DNA of 64,000 nt from Strigamia acuminata. Lineage: Eukaryota > Arthropoda > Chilopoda > Geophilomorpha > Linotaeniidae. The position numbers were made by a program, and so were the translations under genes. Below the pieces are notes generated by a model. It made no database searches, was not told the origin of the DNA, and worked only from the letters and a program-made list of their open reading frames with translations. The stretch spans positions 11,412,186 to 11,476,185 of the forward strand of contig OX442317.1 of assembly GCA_949358305.1 (NCBI GenBank). Direction: 5' to 3'. Shown here in pieces: positions 1-10,918 of this stretch (position 1 is the stretch's first letter; each line of letters begins with the position of its first letter).

Positions 1-1
1 T

Positions 2-3000
2 GGTGCTTCGCAGACGGCTACTGTTTCTTCAAACGTGGTCACCGGGATCAATTTCTTCGCGTGATCGGAATCGAATGTGTCTTCAGTTTCATCGAATGAG
101 TGGCTCATTGATTCGGGTTCTTCCGACCATGTGTGTCCAGTGCGTGATCGTTTCACCAATTACAAGCCGGTCTCCAATTATTTCATCATTTTAGGTGAAG
201 GTCGTTCTCGAGTGGATGGTATTGGAGATGTGGTGTTGCGAGTTGGCCGTGGCGGCGCAGGGGGGTCTAATTTCCCCGTGACTATGCATAATGTTTTGCA
301 TGCCCCCGCTTTCTCGCGTAATTTGGTGAGTTTGTCGAAGATCGATTGTGCCGGACTGCATTTTGCCGCCGCTAATGGCTTAATGTCCATTTATCACCCT
401 GATGATAAGGCCAAACAATTTCTTTTAACGGCCAAACTGAAGGACGGTTTATATTCCCTTCAGAATATTTTGCCCGCGGATCTTACATCTGCGAAGCCTC
501 CTGCGGCTACATCCGCCCCAGTTCCCAAACAGGTTCTTTCTGCGTCGACTTTGCAGTCACCTGTCCGGCATGTTACTTTTGCCGAGGAACTTGTTTCAAC
601 CTCTTCTCCCAAACCCCCGAAGGGAAAGTTGTCTGATTTGGAGCTTTGGCACCGGAGATTTGGGCATTTTAATGCTGACGGTATTCGTCACTTGGCGAAA
701 TCTCCGAATGCATCCGGAATAGAAATTTCTACTTCCGCATTGCCGGCATGTGCTGTGTGTGCCCGCGCCAAATCCACCCGTGCTTCATTTCCAAGCATTA
801 AGGAAGGTATTTCTTCCAAGAAGCCTTTAGATTTGCTTCATATGGATGTTTGGGGTCATTCGAATACCACATCCATCGGTGGCGCTCGTTATTTGCTGAC
901 GATCGTAGACGACTTTTCCCGTTACTCCTTTGTTGTGCCCATGAAAACGAAGGGGGAAGTTTTCGAAGTTTTTAAGCTATTCCATGCTCGGATGGAGGTT
1001 TTATGGGGGGCTGGCTGCATTAAAGCAGTCAGGACTGATAATGGCATGGAATTTTGTTCCAAAAATTTCGAAAATTTCCTAGTCCAGCGCGGCATCAAAG
1101 CACAGCGCACGAATGTCTATACACCAGAGCAGAATGGCGTCGCGGAACGCCTTAACCGCACCTTACTTGAGGGCGTGCGTTCTTTCTTTTTGTCGACGTC
1201 TTTGCCTCGAGTGCTGTGGGCTGAGCTCGCGGTTACTATGATTTATTTGAAGAACCGCTTCCCACATAAGTCACTGAACAATCTTGTCCCCTATTGTCTG
1301 TGGTATGGCAAGACTGTTCCACTCAAACACCTTAAGGTGATTGGGTCAAGGTGTTTCGTGCACATCCCGAAGCAAGTCCGTGGTTCGAAATTCGAATCCC
1401 GAGCCTGGACTGGCGTCGTGGTTGGCTATGCTTTTCGCACGCGGGGTTATCGCGTGTGGTGCCCTAAGCGCAGAGAAGTTTTTGAGTCAAAACACATCCG
1501 TTTTGATGAGGAATGTATGTGGGGACATCCTCGTTTTTATGAGGGCACCGAGATCACCGATGAAGGTGCGATATCGGTGGAGCTCGAGCCGGATTTTGGT
1601 TCTGACCCAATTCCTCCTCCACTTCCTCCGCGTCCTCCTGTTGGTGGTCTTCCTCCACCTACAATTCCTCCTCCGCCTCCTCCTGGACTTCCACCTCCTG
1701 GACCTCCACCTCCTGGAATTCCACCTCCAGGTTCACCTATTGCTATGCAACCCCCATTGAGAGCACATCTTTTGCCTCCACCTCCTGTTCACTCGCCACT
1801 GCGTCAGCCTCCGCCTGCTTCTCCGGCTGTGGGGGGCAAGTGGACTCGTTCTGAGGTGATTCGACAGTCTGGTGCGTCTATGGGTCACACTGATGTGTAT
1901 TTTTTCCCACCGGATCGTACCAGATTGCGGAGTCATGGCGACGTAGAGCGATATTGTGTTGACAATCGTTTAGCATACGATCGGAATTCCTTTGACTTTA
2001 GCACCCGAAATGTGCCAGTTCAAATGGTTGATCCCCCACCGGTAGATCCTAATGTTTCTCTTCCACGCAGTCCTACGACTTCGGAAGAAGAAGCGTTTGC
2101 GGATTGCTATTCTACCGAACCACCACGGTACGCGCATTCCTTGTTTGCCCAGGTTCCTCGCACCTACAAGGAAGCTATTTCTAGCCCCGACCGTGTCCAT
2201 TGGCAGAAAGCCATGGAGGAAGAGCTTGATCTCTTTCGTGAGCGAGGTGTTTACGAGGAAGTTGAAAAACCTCCTCCTGATGTAAACATTGTGGGGAATA
2301 AATGGGTCTACTACATCAAGCGTGATGCAGAAGGCATTGTGCGCCGTTTTAGGGCGATGTTAGTGGCTCAGGGTTTCAGCCAGAAGTACGGTGTTGACTA
2401 TTCCGAGGTTTTCAGTCCCGTGGTCAATTACGTCTTGATACGCCTATTTTTTGTGCTTCTAGTAGTCGTTTTAGGCTGGCTAGACACACACCTTGATGTC
2501 AAGGGTGCCTATCTTTATGGCAACTTGGATGAAGCCATTTTTATGAGGATTCCCAGGGGCTGGGAAACTCCTCAAAACACTGGAAAAGTGTGGCGGCTTC
2601 ATAAGGCTCTTTACGGCCTTCATCAAAGCGGGCGACAATGGAATTTTCGTCTCGTTGAAGTCTTGTTGGAGATTAATTTTCACAAGCTTCTAGGTGTGAA
2701 TGGCGTTTTCATTTCCGACACTTACGATGCCGTCATCCTGGTTTATGTCGATGACATGGTGTTATTCACCAAAGGACCCGGTCCTCGAGACCGAACTGTT
2801 AAAGCCCTTCGTGGATTTTTCACGATAACAGATCTTGGTCCGGTATCGAAGTTATTAGGCGTCCAGTTTGATCGCGATGGTGGACATATTTCCATACATC
2901 AACGCGATTATATTGATCGGATCGCGGAAGATTTCGGAATTTCCTCCGAGCGTCTGTGCAGGGTTCCGATCACCGTTGGCACAATGGTGAATTTCGCTAG

Positions 3001-3691
3001 AGAGGGAGAACGTGTGCTGAACGACGACGAGTTTCCTTACCGTTCTCTCATTGGGTCGCTTTTGTTTCTTGCTTCTCGCACGCGCCCCGATATCCTCTTT
3101 CCGGTGATTTTGTTGTCCCAGTACAACACGTGCTTCACCTCAAAGCACGTGGCCCTTCTGCTTCAGGTTCTCCAGTATTTGAAGAACACGCGGAATTATT
3201 CGATTTGCCTTTCCGCGGTCACTGGAGACGTCCTGTCAGGGCACTCCGACGCCTCTTGGATCTCGGACCGAGATACAAGAAAGAGCTTCGGAGGATTTAC
3301 GATTTCGATTTTCGGGGTTCCCATCTCCTGGGGCTGCTGTAAGCAGCGCTATTGCGCTTTAAGCATCATGGAGGCCGAGTTTTTGGCACTTCTCGATGGC
3401 GCGAAGGAGATCGTTTGGCTCCACGGCGCGATCGATCGGACCCGAATTTTCCGTTTGCCCACTCCGACGATGTTTTCTGATTCGTTGTCTACGATTTATT
3501 TTACGAGGAATGACATCGAAAATCGTCGGACCAAACATATCGATGTGCGCTATTTCTTTTTGCGGGATTGGCTTACCGAGGGCGTTTTTGTTTTGCGAAA
3601 GATTTCCGGCGATTTAAATCCCGCCGATATTTTCACTAAGTTTTTCTCGCCTGCCCGTTTGCAATTTTTATGCAAACATTTTTTCCGGTAA
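2..3691 (+). pseudogene. copia-1 copy A Gag-Pol polyprotein, 3' part, with premature stop
   Basis: Frame 2 reads as copia Pol from the end of Gag. The sister copy reads Arg (CGA) where this copy has TGA at 62-64, so the frame is interrupted by one CpG-type transition; downstream it is open for 1204 codons. Visible parts, numbered from codon 77: protease motif D-S-G-S-S near the start, the His/Cys integrase zinc region and D,D,E core (DVWG, RTDNG, NGVAERLN), a proline-rich linker, RT with YVDD at about residues 890-893, and an RNase H domain. The polyprotein would produce the capsid and enzymes for cytoplasmic reverse transcription and nuclear integration. The single stop probably makes this copy non-autonomous. 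Confidence 0.93.
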
Positions 3692-3865
3692 TTTCGATTA
3701 TAGTTTTTCGGGTTCCCGCATTTGTGCATTTGTCAATTGGTTGATTCTGATTTTTATCACTGCTTGTTATGTACCGCAACCAATTGACTATCGATATTGT
3801 TTTCGGGGTTTTTGTTTTTCTTTTCGACTGAGATTTGTTTATTATCTCGGAGAATGGGGGGCTAT

Positions 3866-4166
3866 TGTTGGCCTTTTTGTTCCCCGAGATGTTTAATAGT
3901 TGTTTATACTCGATGTTTACTCTAATGTTCGATATTTATCAGTTACTTAATTTGTAGACATCGTTTATTGATTGGATCCTATGAGATCCTATATTTTGCT
4001 TTGTTTAGATTTCGTTTATCGGGTTTTAGTTCTGCCCGATTATGTATCTCATTTTATCATTGCCTTACTTATTACTTACGTTTTCCTGTTTTTCAATGAT
4101 GAGTGTGCTTAATAAAGCAGCTATGGATTTCTACACTTTTGCCTCTTTATTTATGGACAATCTACA
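3866..4166 (+). repeat. 3' LTR of copia-1 copy A
   Basis: It begins TGTTGG and ends TCTACA, the reverse complement of the LTR ends seen in copy B. It is 301 bp against 312 bp there, with several small differences. AATAAA at 4111-4116 is a likely polyadenylation signal. It is preceded by the polypurine tract AATGGGGGGCTA. The region 3692-3851, between the Pol stop and the tract, is the element's short 3' non-coding sequence. Confidence 0.92.
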
Positions 4167-5440
4167 GTTTTGCCCTTCTTCAACGCGAAATCGTATTCGA
4201 CTCGTTTTCGAGTCGAATGCGAATTTTGCTTTTCTTCAACGCGAAATCGTATTCGACTCGTTTTCGAGTCGAGTACGAATTTTGCCCTTCTTCAACGCGA
4301 AATCGTATTCGACTCGTTTTCGAGTCGAGTACGAGTTTTGCCCTTCTTCAACGCGAAATCGTATTCGACTCGTTTTCGAGTCGAGTACGAGTTTTGCCCT
4401 TCTTCAACGCGAAATCGTATTCGACTCGTTTTCGAGTCGAGTACGAATTTTGCCCTTTCTTTCTCAACGCGAAATCGTATTCGACTCGTTTTCGAGTCGA
4501 ATACGAGATAGTCGATGACCCGTTCCCGGACTTTGACTCGTACGACTCGTATTCGAGATGTATTCGAGATGTATTCGAATCGTATTCGAGTCGTATTCGA
4601 GATGGTCGATGATTTCCACTCGCTCGTATACGCGTTGTATACGAGCTCGTATTTTGATCGTAATCGTAAACGAATCGTTTACAAGTCGTATACAAGTTGT
4701 ATACGACGTGTATACACCTCGTATACGAACGAAGTTTGTGAAAACACAATTTCCAAATAAGACGTATGTGACTACTATGTGTTTTCATGTCGTAGTAAGT
4801 ATCCGGTGGATTTTCCAAACTTCGTTCGTATACGAGGTGTATACACGTCGTATACAACTTGTATACGACTTGTAAACGATTCGTTTACGATTACGATCAA
4901 AATACGAGCTCGTATACAACGCGTATACGAGCGAGTGGAAATCATCGACCATCTCGAATACGACTCGAATACGATTCGAATACATCTCGAATACATCTCG
5001 AATACGAGTCGTACGAGTCAAAGTCCGGGAACGGGTCATCGACTATCTCGTATTCGACTCGAAAACGAGTCGAATACGATTTCGCGTTGAGAAAGAAAGG
5101 GCAAAATTCGTACTCGACTCGAAAACGAGTCGAATACGATTTCGCGTTGAAGAAGGGCAAAACTCGTACTCGACTCGAAAACGAGTCGAATACGATTTCG
5201 CGTTGAAGAAGGGCAAAACTCGTACTCGACTCGAAAACGAGTCGAATACGATTTCGCGTTGAAGAAAGGCAAAACTCGTACTCGACTCGAAAACGAGTCG
5301 AATACGATTTCGCGTTGAAGAAGGGCAAAACTCGTACTCGACTCGAAAACGAGTCGAATACGATTTCGCGTTGAAAAAGGACAAAACTCGTATTCGATTC
5401 GCTTTCGAATCGAATACGAGTTTTGTCCTTTTTCAACGCT
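4167..5440. repeat. Giant hairpin core with tandem 56-bp palindromic units
   Basis: Two arms (about 4167-4740 and 4820-5400) are reverse complements around a spacer of about 80 bp. Each arm holds about six tandem 56-bp units of the type AACGCGAAATCGTATTCGAC followed by a TTTT loop and the complementary strand. Every unit is thus itself a hairpin (stem GTATTCGACTCG / CGAGTCGAGTAC, one mismatch). The inner parts of the arms are rich in CGTATACG-like palindromes. All reading frames stay open across the array because the unit has no stop codon and its length is not a multiple of three; these open frames are not taken as genes. Confidence 0.92.
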
Positions 5441-5477
5441 TGTGAAAAGGACTCGAATGCGCCTCCACGTTGCAATG

Positions 5478-5560
5478 CGCATTTGTGTAAACAATGATGG
5501 AATCCCCTGCTTAAATACTGGCTATCGCGTCACGTAACAGCAACGTGCCACGTCACGTAA
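5478..5560 (-). promoter_or_regulatory. Promoter-like module facing the hairpin core (left copy)
   Basis: Read on the minus strand it has two TTACGTGACG boxes (bZIP/G-box-like), then TATTTAAG (5510-5517), then a TCATTG initiator-like stretch, and then the hairpin core. The same module occurs at 49731-49800 and, mirrored, at 51445-51515. It would drive transcription into the palindrome. This is inference from motif spacing only. Confidence 0.35.
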
Positions 5561-7250
5561 TTGCAACGTGCCGCGCTATGCCACACAATGTGCCGCCGCG
5601 ATAGGCCATTGAACCCGAATGTGTGTGATGCGAAACGCGCGAGTACGCGCGCGGAGAACGCGCGGCAATGCTAGCAACAGGAGCGCAACTGCCCAAGAAA
5701 TTGCTCAACAATAAAAGGCACGTGGAAGCACGTGCCTGAAACAATAGGCACTTCAAATAAAGTTATTGTTAAAAAACGGGCTTGAAAACCAACAATTACA
5801 CAATAATTAAGGGGCAAGAAATGAACTTTGCTGCAATGCAAAGTTCTCAAAATACAGAGAAATGAAAGTTACACTTGTATAAAGAATTGACAATGTTTGA
5901 AACCAATAAAAACTACAAAAACACACTTGTAAAAAACCCAAAAAAAAACCCCAGAATGAATTATTTGACTCAAATTAACCCTAAAACAGTCTTGGAGGTC
6001 GTGCAGACGACAGAGTCGGATCGGAAGGTTGCTAAAACCTGACGCCAAAACTAGCAATGGGACAGCTAGTTAGAAAACAGCTTTTTCATCAATCATGAAC
6101 GCTGAAAACCTCACCCAGGGGTAGAAAATGATGGAGAGAACGTTTTCGCCATCTAAAACGGTCTAAAACGGGTCTAAAATGCCTAAACCGGCGCCTGGAA
6201 CGTGGCGCAGTTGTTGGGTCAAATATTGTCAAAAATCAGTGGAAATTTGTCAAATACTGGCAAAAATCTGCTGAAATTTGTCAAAAATTGCCAAATTTTG
6301 GCGCAAGTTACGTGAGGTTTGCGCGCATCCAACTATGACGAAAAATCCATGCGTGTGCACGCGCGATTTACTGGCGCGTTGGAAGCGTTAAAATAAATTT
6401 TTCCAATATCTAACACAATTTGCACCGAATTATGGCAATTTTTGACAAATTTACATGGATTTTTGCCAGTATTTGACAAATTTCCACGGATTTTTGACAA
6501 TATTTGACAAATTCCAGACAAATTTCAGACAAATTTCAATTAATTTTAGAAATTTTATGAGAAATTTCAGCAAATGTTTGAGGATTGAGGAAATCTTCTG
6601 AAATTTGTCAAATATAGGCAAAAATCTTCTGAAATTTGTCAAATACAGGCAAAAATCTGCTGAAATTTGTCAAAAATTGCCCAAATTCCGTGCAAGTTTT
6701 GCAAGTTTTGCGCGCATCAAATCGTATGCGCGCCTATACTATTGCACGAGCGCATTGACGCGTGATGAACACCGACCACGTTTACGAAGTGAATTCGAGC
6801 TACAAAAGTATCGAGTCGCCATTCTATGATGGAAAAAAAAAATTAAGTGTAAACAAACAAAATAAAAACTTTAATATACAAGAAACGTACAATTCCACTC
6901 AACTTTGTTTCAAATTTTATTTATTGGATCATTGAAAATAAACAGTAGTGTTGTGCACTGTACGCTTAAGTGTATACCGGCGATGCGTTGTTTTGTGGTG
7001 GGGATTTGCCTCGATAATTGATCTTTTCTCTTTGTTTGCAATATTTTTTTGGCCTTTTTTGTTGATTTTTCGGTTTGAAATTGTTTTTTTCCGGTGTAAT
7101 TTAAGTGGTGGAAGGTTGTTGGCGTGTGTTGAGGGTAATTTTGGCGGTTTTTGGGTCGGGATTAGTGTTTTCTGCGATTTTTTATCGGTATTTGGGGTTT
7201 GATGCAGCGGATAGCGCATGCGAATCGCCGTCGACCGTAGCATTAGCAAG
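5553..7250. repeat. Single copy of the 1687-bp unit that is tandemly amplified in the right foldback copy
   Basis: This segment corresponds, inverted, to one unit of the four-copy array at 42981-49728. Within it, 6220-6690 carries degenerate short subrepeats of GAAATTTGTCAAATA plus GGCAAAAATC. The rest is non-coding AT-rich sequence with scattered GCGC-rich words. Confidence 0.85.
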
Positions 7251-7783
7251 TGCGCGCGCAAGTTAAATGTGTACAGGACTGTGAGAAAATAAAACGTGTG
7301 TGGAAGAGTAAATGTTCTTTGGTGATCGCCATGAGTTCGTACTTTGTCGTGGGCGCGAAATGTGTGTGATATATATGCTACTATGCGTGATGTAGCGCCG
7401 TCAGCGCGTTTCAGCACGCGATGTAGCGCCCTGAGCGCGTCCAAATGCGTACAGGTGTTCGACAGATGTGCCAGGGCTTCACGTGCATACACGAAACATA
7501 AACATGAAGAAAACAGAAAAAACCGTTGTGTGTGATGTTTATAAAGACACATTACACAAAGAATACTACTCTTCATACAAAAAGCAATAAACTTTATACA
7601 TATTGCAATAAACTTACAAAATGGTAAAAATAAAATACTGGAAAACATGGCCTTGAATAATAGTGGAAAACATGGCGTACTGCCTTGAATACCCCCTTGA
7701 ATACGTCGCACCGCATCATCTCGCCTCACTTCCCGTCTTGGAAATAAATAAACGCCCCGGCGTTTATTCGAGACAATGTCCAA
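6929..7783 (-). other. 284-codon open frame in foldback arm, probably not a gene
   Basis: An open frame of 284 codons, identical to the one at 42446-43300. I recognise no domain. It has hydrophobic stretches in the first half and a basic, low-complexity C-terminal half rich in Lys, Thr and His. Its start falls in a palindrome (AATAAACGCC) and the frame runs across the boundary of the 1687-bp unit, which in the other copy was duplicated without preserving the frame. Identity between copies is explained by recent duplication of the DNA, not by selection. It is listed because it is the longest frame in the element. Confidence 0.2.
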
Positions 7784-8690
7784 CTTGGGCTTTCATTCGC
7801 GCCTCACATCCCGCCTTGGTAATAAATAAACGCCCCGGCGTTTATTCGAGGCACATCACCCACACCTCCCCGGCGTTCAAACGAGTAGCTGCGCGTATTT
7901 GACCCCGGTTTTTATTCTTTCAAATTGTCGTGTGTTTTCAAAGTTCTTAATTTGTTCAAAAACAAACAAAATGGCTATTTGTTGATTTTTAATTGATTTT
8001 ATCGATTTCTGTTCGTTTTTTGCTGGTTTTTAATCGATTTTTCTGTATTTTTGATCAATTTTTGCCAATTGTAATCGTTATTTGTCATTCTGAATTGATT
8101 ATTGTCAGGTTTCAGTCGATTTTTGTCGATTTCTGATCAATGTTTATACATTTTTTATCATTTTGTGTAGATTTCTGTTGAATTTTAATCATATTTCTTC
8201 GTTTTTATTCAATTTTTGTCCCATGCTCCGCGATCAGTTCGAATAATTGACACCATACTGTGCTTTTACTCATATTCAAGATGGCGTCGCAAACTCAAGG
8301 TCGAATTCCGCTGAATTCATTTATTGCGACTGTTTGCGCTCCATACATGCGAAAAGGATTATGGGAAAAATCCTCAATGCAGGTCATTTTGGTGTCAAAT
8401 GAGCGAGGAAGGCTGGAGATAAGGAAAATTGGTGAAATTTCAAAAAAAAGCTAAACAATCAAAATTTACATGAAGCTCAATTTTTCTAACTGGAAATGCA
8501 TGTATCGTCAATTTCGGGATATTTTAGGGGTGAAATTGACTGGGAAGGGACCCCCACATTCCCCATGCGTCAACGCGCGCGTTGACGAAATTCAAATCCA
8601 GGTTTTCACACAGCCCCACGTTATTTTCGGGTTCCAATTGCCGTATTGCCGTATTGCCTCAAATAAACGCCGGGGCGTTTATTAATTTTC
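7744..8690. repeat. Three short perfect palindromes, AATAAACGCC-CC-GGCGTTTATT type
   Basis: A 22-bp palindrome made of AATAAACGCC and its complement occurs at about 7747-7772, 7826-7850 and 8660-8682, with the same flanking words (TCGAGG, or CCTCAAATA). The mirror copies are at about 41550-41575, 42380-42405 and 42460-42485. They are small hairpin formers internal to the foldback arms. Confidence 0.75.
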
Positions 8691-8869
8691 ATTAATTTTC
8701 CAGACCGGAAATGAGGCGAGGTGATGCGGTACGATGCAAAATTGCGAGATGTAGTTTGCTTTATTTGTTAAAACAAATTAGGCGTCACTAATTCACCTGT
8801 ATTAGGGTTTCAATGTGTGAAATTTCAAAATTTATCGGTTCCGTCAAAACGCCATTGAAAAGTTACATT

Positions 8870-9035
8870 TTTATAACGTTTCAATGATGAAAACGGCCAT
8901 TTTTGATGAAAAACAGCCATTTTTTATAGAAAAAACGACGAAGAAAGCCATTTTCACTATGAAAAATGGCTGAAAATGACCATTTTGACGAAAAACGGCC
9001 ATTTTTACTACGAAAAATGGCTAAAAATGCCACTT
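8870..9035. repeat. Alternating direct and inverted GGCCATTTTT words
   Basis: At least six copies of AAAAATGGC or its complement lie within about 165 bp, capable of folding on themselves. The same stretch occurs inverted near 41200-41345. 7860-8660 between this and the palindromes is AT-rich, with repeated ATTTTTG(A/T)T words; I see no gene there. Confidence 0.6.
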
Positions 9036-9332
9036 GAGTGAGTGCAAGTACATTTGGTGATGTACTATCGCGAGCGCGCGCGTTTTTGTGCAGTACAATG
9101 TGCTGATTAAACCAACAGCATTATAGAGTGATTACATTGTTCATTTGTGTTTTTAAGTTACAAAATGGTACAAAATCATAAAATAAACTTGTAAAGTGCA
9201 ATTTCTGCGGATTGATCAAAATCCGCAAAATCCGCCGCAAAATTGCGAACAGGGGATCAGCATATAGGCAGCCGTAATGTTAAAAATGGGGTCCCTTTCG
9301 CACTCCGCAAAATCCGCATGCGCGCCATAAGG

Positions 9333-10438
9333 ATATAGTTGTTGTCACGGTTCATACTTTGGCGAAAGCATGTCTGGCGATGGCAAGGGGCGCACGAGTG
9401 GCTACTCGCATGCCGTCCCCTGGGACATGCAGACTCGCTCTCGGACCTCAGGACTCATATTGTCGTCTGGCTCGCGTAGACAGCGTAGACAGCGATGGGG
9501 CAAGAAGTCTGGGAGATAAAGTTAAAATCTGAAACTGCAAATTTTTCACAAAACAATTTGTTTCAATCGGTCCCAACGACGATAATCTAATTAACAGTTG
9601 GAGCGCAAACCACGAAACCGATTCGACGATTGTGGGATTAAACTTTCATTGTCTTCCATGGGTATTTTTTATTCCACAGGGTGTCCCACGCGCGCGTGTC
9701 TACTCCTTTCTCTTTTCTCCGTCTGGGGACCCATTTCCAATCGAACTTTTTTTGTCCGGCGCCCAAAAGCCCGGACAGATCCACGAAATCCGCAGCAAAA
9801 TCACGAGCTTGGGGTCGGCGTATAGGTCGCACGCATCTCCCGAGGATTAAATATATAAACAGTTAAACTAGTGTTTTTGCACAATTATTTGGAACAAACA
9901 ATCGCTATAACCAAACAATACCAACGCTGTGGAAGCGTACGGGAGCGCGTATCTGAACATCCCGGCACCAATGTACCACCATGAACGCGACACCCTTAAC
10001 GATACGTGCGTTTAAATGTGACCCAATGCGCGATAAGACACGTGACGCATCATTTTCACCACGTATTGTGACATTTACGAAATTTACGGTATTTACGGGA
10101 TGAGTGACGGCATCTAATCAACTCGATCTTATTTTGGAACAAGTTATTGGGGGCTGCCAGTGCTGGCTGCCCGTATTCTGCGTGGCGAGAAGATAGGACC
10201 CCGTCCTTTTTGCGCGCCAATACCCTCGGAATGTTCGTGGTGGAGTGGTCCCTACTCTGAAGTAAGCGTGTCTGGTCTCGATCGACCTAGAGGCGCTTGC
10301 AAATCCACCGAACGCAATGACACAAACTCACGTCGAAAGCGATGGCGCGAGACGCCGGAAAGACGAAATTAAAATGTGAAACGACGGATATTTTGCAAAA
10401 CTCTTACCCTAGTCGGTCACTGCGAAGGTAATCTTATT
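9333..10438. repeat. Host tandem repeat units U1 and start of U2
   Basis: Diverged copies of a roughly 0.85 kb unit. Landmarks in order are GATAATCTAATTAA plus GTTGG (9581), CTTCCATGGGTA then ATTTTTTATTCC (9651), TTATTTTGGAACAAG followed by a GC-rich hairpin (10127-10172), TTCGTGGTGGAG (10230), and the next unit start at about 10400. The same landmarks recur at 17095-18130, 19130-20080 and 61390-62700. No convincing coding potential. The unit U2 is split by copia-1 copy B at 10438/17095. Confidence 0.75.
10434..10438. repeat. Target-site duplication TTATT (left) of copia-1 copy B
   Basis: TTATT immediately precedes the left LTR and is repeated at 17095-17099 after the right LTR. Five bp is the normal size for Ty1/copia integration. 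Confidence 0.93.
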
Positions 10439-10750
10439 TGTAGATTGTCCATAAATAAAGAGGCAAAAGTGTAGAAATCCATAGCTGCTTTATTAAGCAC
10501 ACTCATCATTGTGGTGAAAAGCAGGAAAACGTAAGTAATAACAAAGGCAATGATAAAATGAGATACATAATCGGGCAGAACTAAAACCCGATAAACGAAA
10601 TCTATACAAAACAAAAGCACAAGTACGGGATCTCATTTGATCCAATCAAAAACGATGTCTACAAAGTAATAGACAGATAAATATCAAACATTAATGTAAA
10701 CATCGATAATAAACATTAAATCAGTAATCTCGGGGAACAAAAAGCCAACA
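10439..10750 (-). repeat. 3' LTR of copia-1 copy B
   Basis: 312 bp; identical by eye to the 5' LTR at 16783-17094. On the minus strand it starts TGTTGGC and ends ATCTACA. The region 10751-10918 between the Pol stop and this LTR holds only the polypurine tract and short 3' non-coding sequence. Confidence 0.95.
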
Positions 10751-10918
10751 AGAGCCCCCCATTCTCCGAGATAATAAACAAATCTCAGTTGAAAGAAAAA
10801 ACCCCAAAAACAATATCGATAGTCAATTGGTTGCGGTACAGAACAAGCAGTGATAAAAATCAGGATCAACCAATTGACAAATGCACAAATGCGGGAACCC
10901 GAAAAACTATAATCGAAA

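Larger units (their letters stand above)
1..4166 (+). mobile_element. Ty1/copia retrotransposon copia-1, copy A (5' end outside window)
   Basis: The 3' two thirds of a copia-family LTR retrotransposon: protease, integrase, RT and RNase H coding sequence, a purine-rich polypurine tract (about 3852-3865) and a 3' LTR. It is the same family as the complete element at 10439-17094 on the opposite strand; the proteins differ at only scattered positions. The 3' LTR ends exactly where the palindromic foldback repeats begin, so this copy inserted into the foldback element. The 5' LTR, gag and upstream target duplication lie before the window. Confidence 0.95.
4167..9332 (+). mobile_element. Foldback element, left copy (one arm plus core; cut by copia-1 copy A)
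   Basis: From the centre near 4780 outward to 9332 this sequence is repeated, inverted, at 40897-50510. It is almost base for base the same apart from array copy numbers, and the 284-codon open frame inside it is identical. The outer end is CCTTATGGCGCGCATGCGG read inward, and both copies stop matching at the same base (9332 and 40897), which defines a terminus. The opposite arm is interrupted at 4167 by copia-1 copy A and continues outside the window. No transposase is recognisable, so it looks non-autonomous. The element class is not known to me; the giant inverted repeat fits the Foldback type. Confidence 0.8.

Noticed and set aside
4167-5440. CRISPR-like regular repeat array
   Set aside because: Units are contiguous without unique spacers, eukaryotic context, and the array is an inverted palindrome.
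4042-5494. Long overlapping open frames encoding RNRIRLVFES-type repeats
   Set aside because: They are translations of the 56-bp palindromic array, open in all frames on both strands; no codon signature or domain. The same applies at 49797-51443.
6929-7783. 284-residue membrane-like protein
   Set aside because: Its frame runs across a duplication boundary, no domain, and identity between copies is explained by DNA duplication; kept only as a low-confidence open frame.
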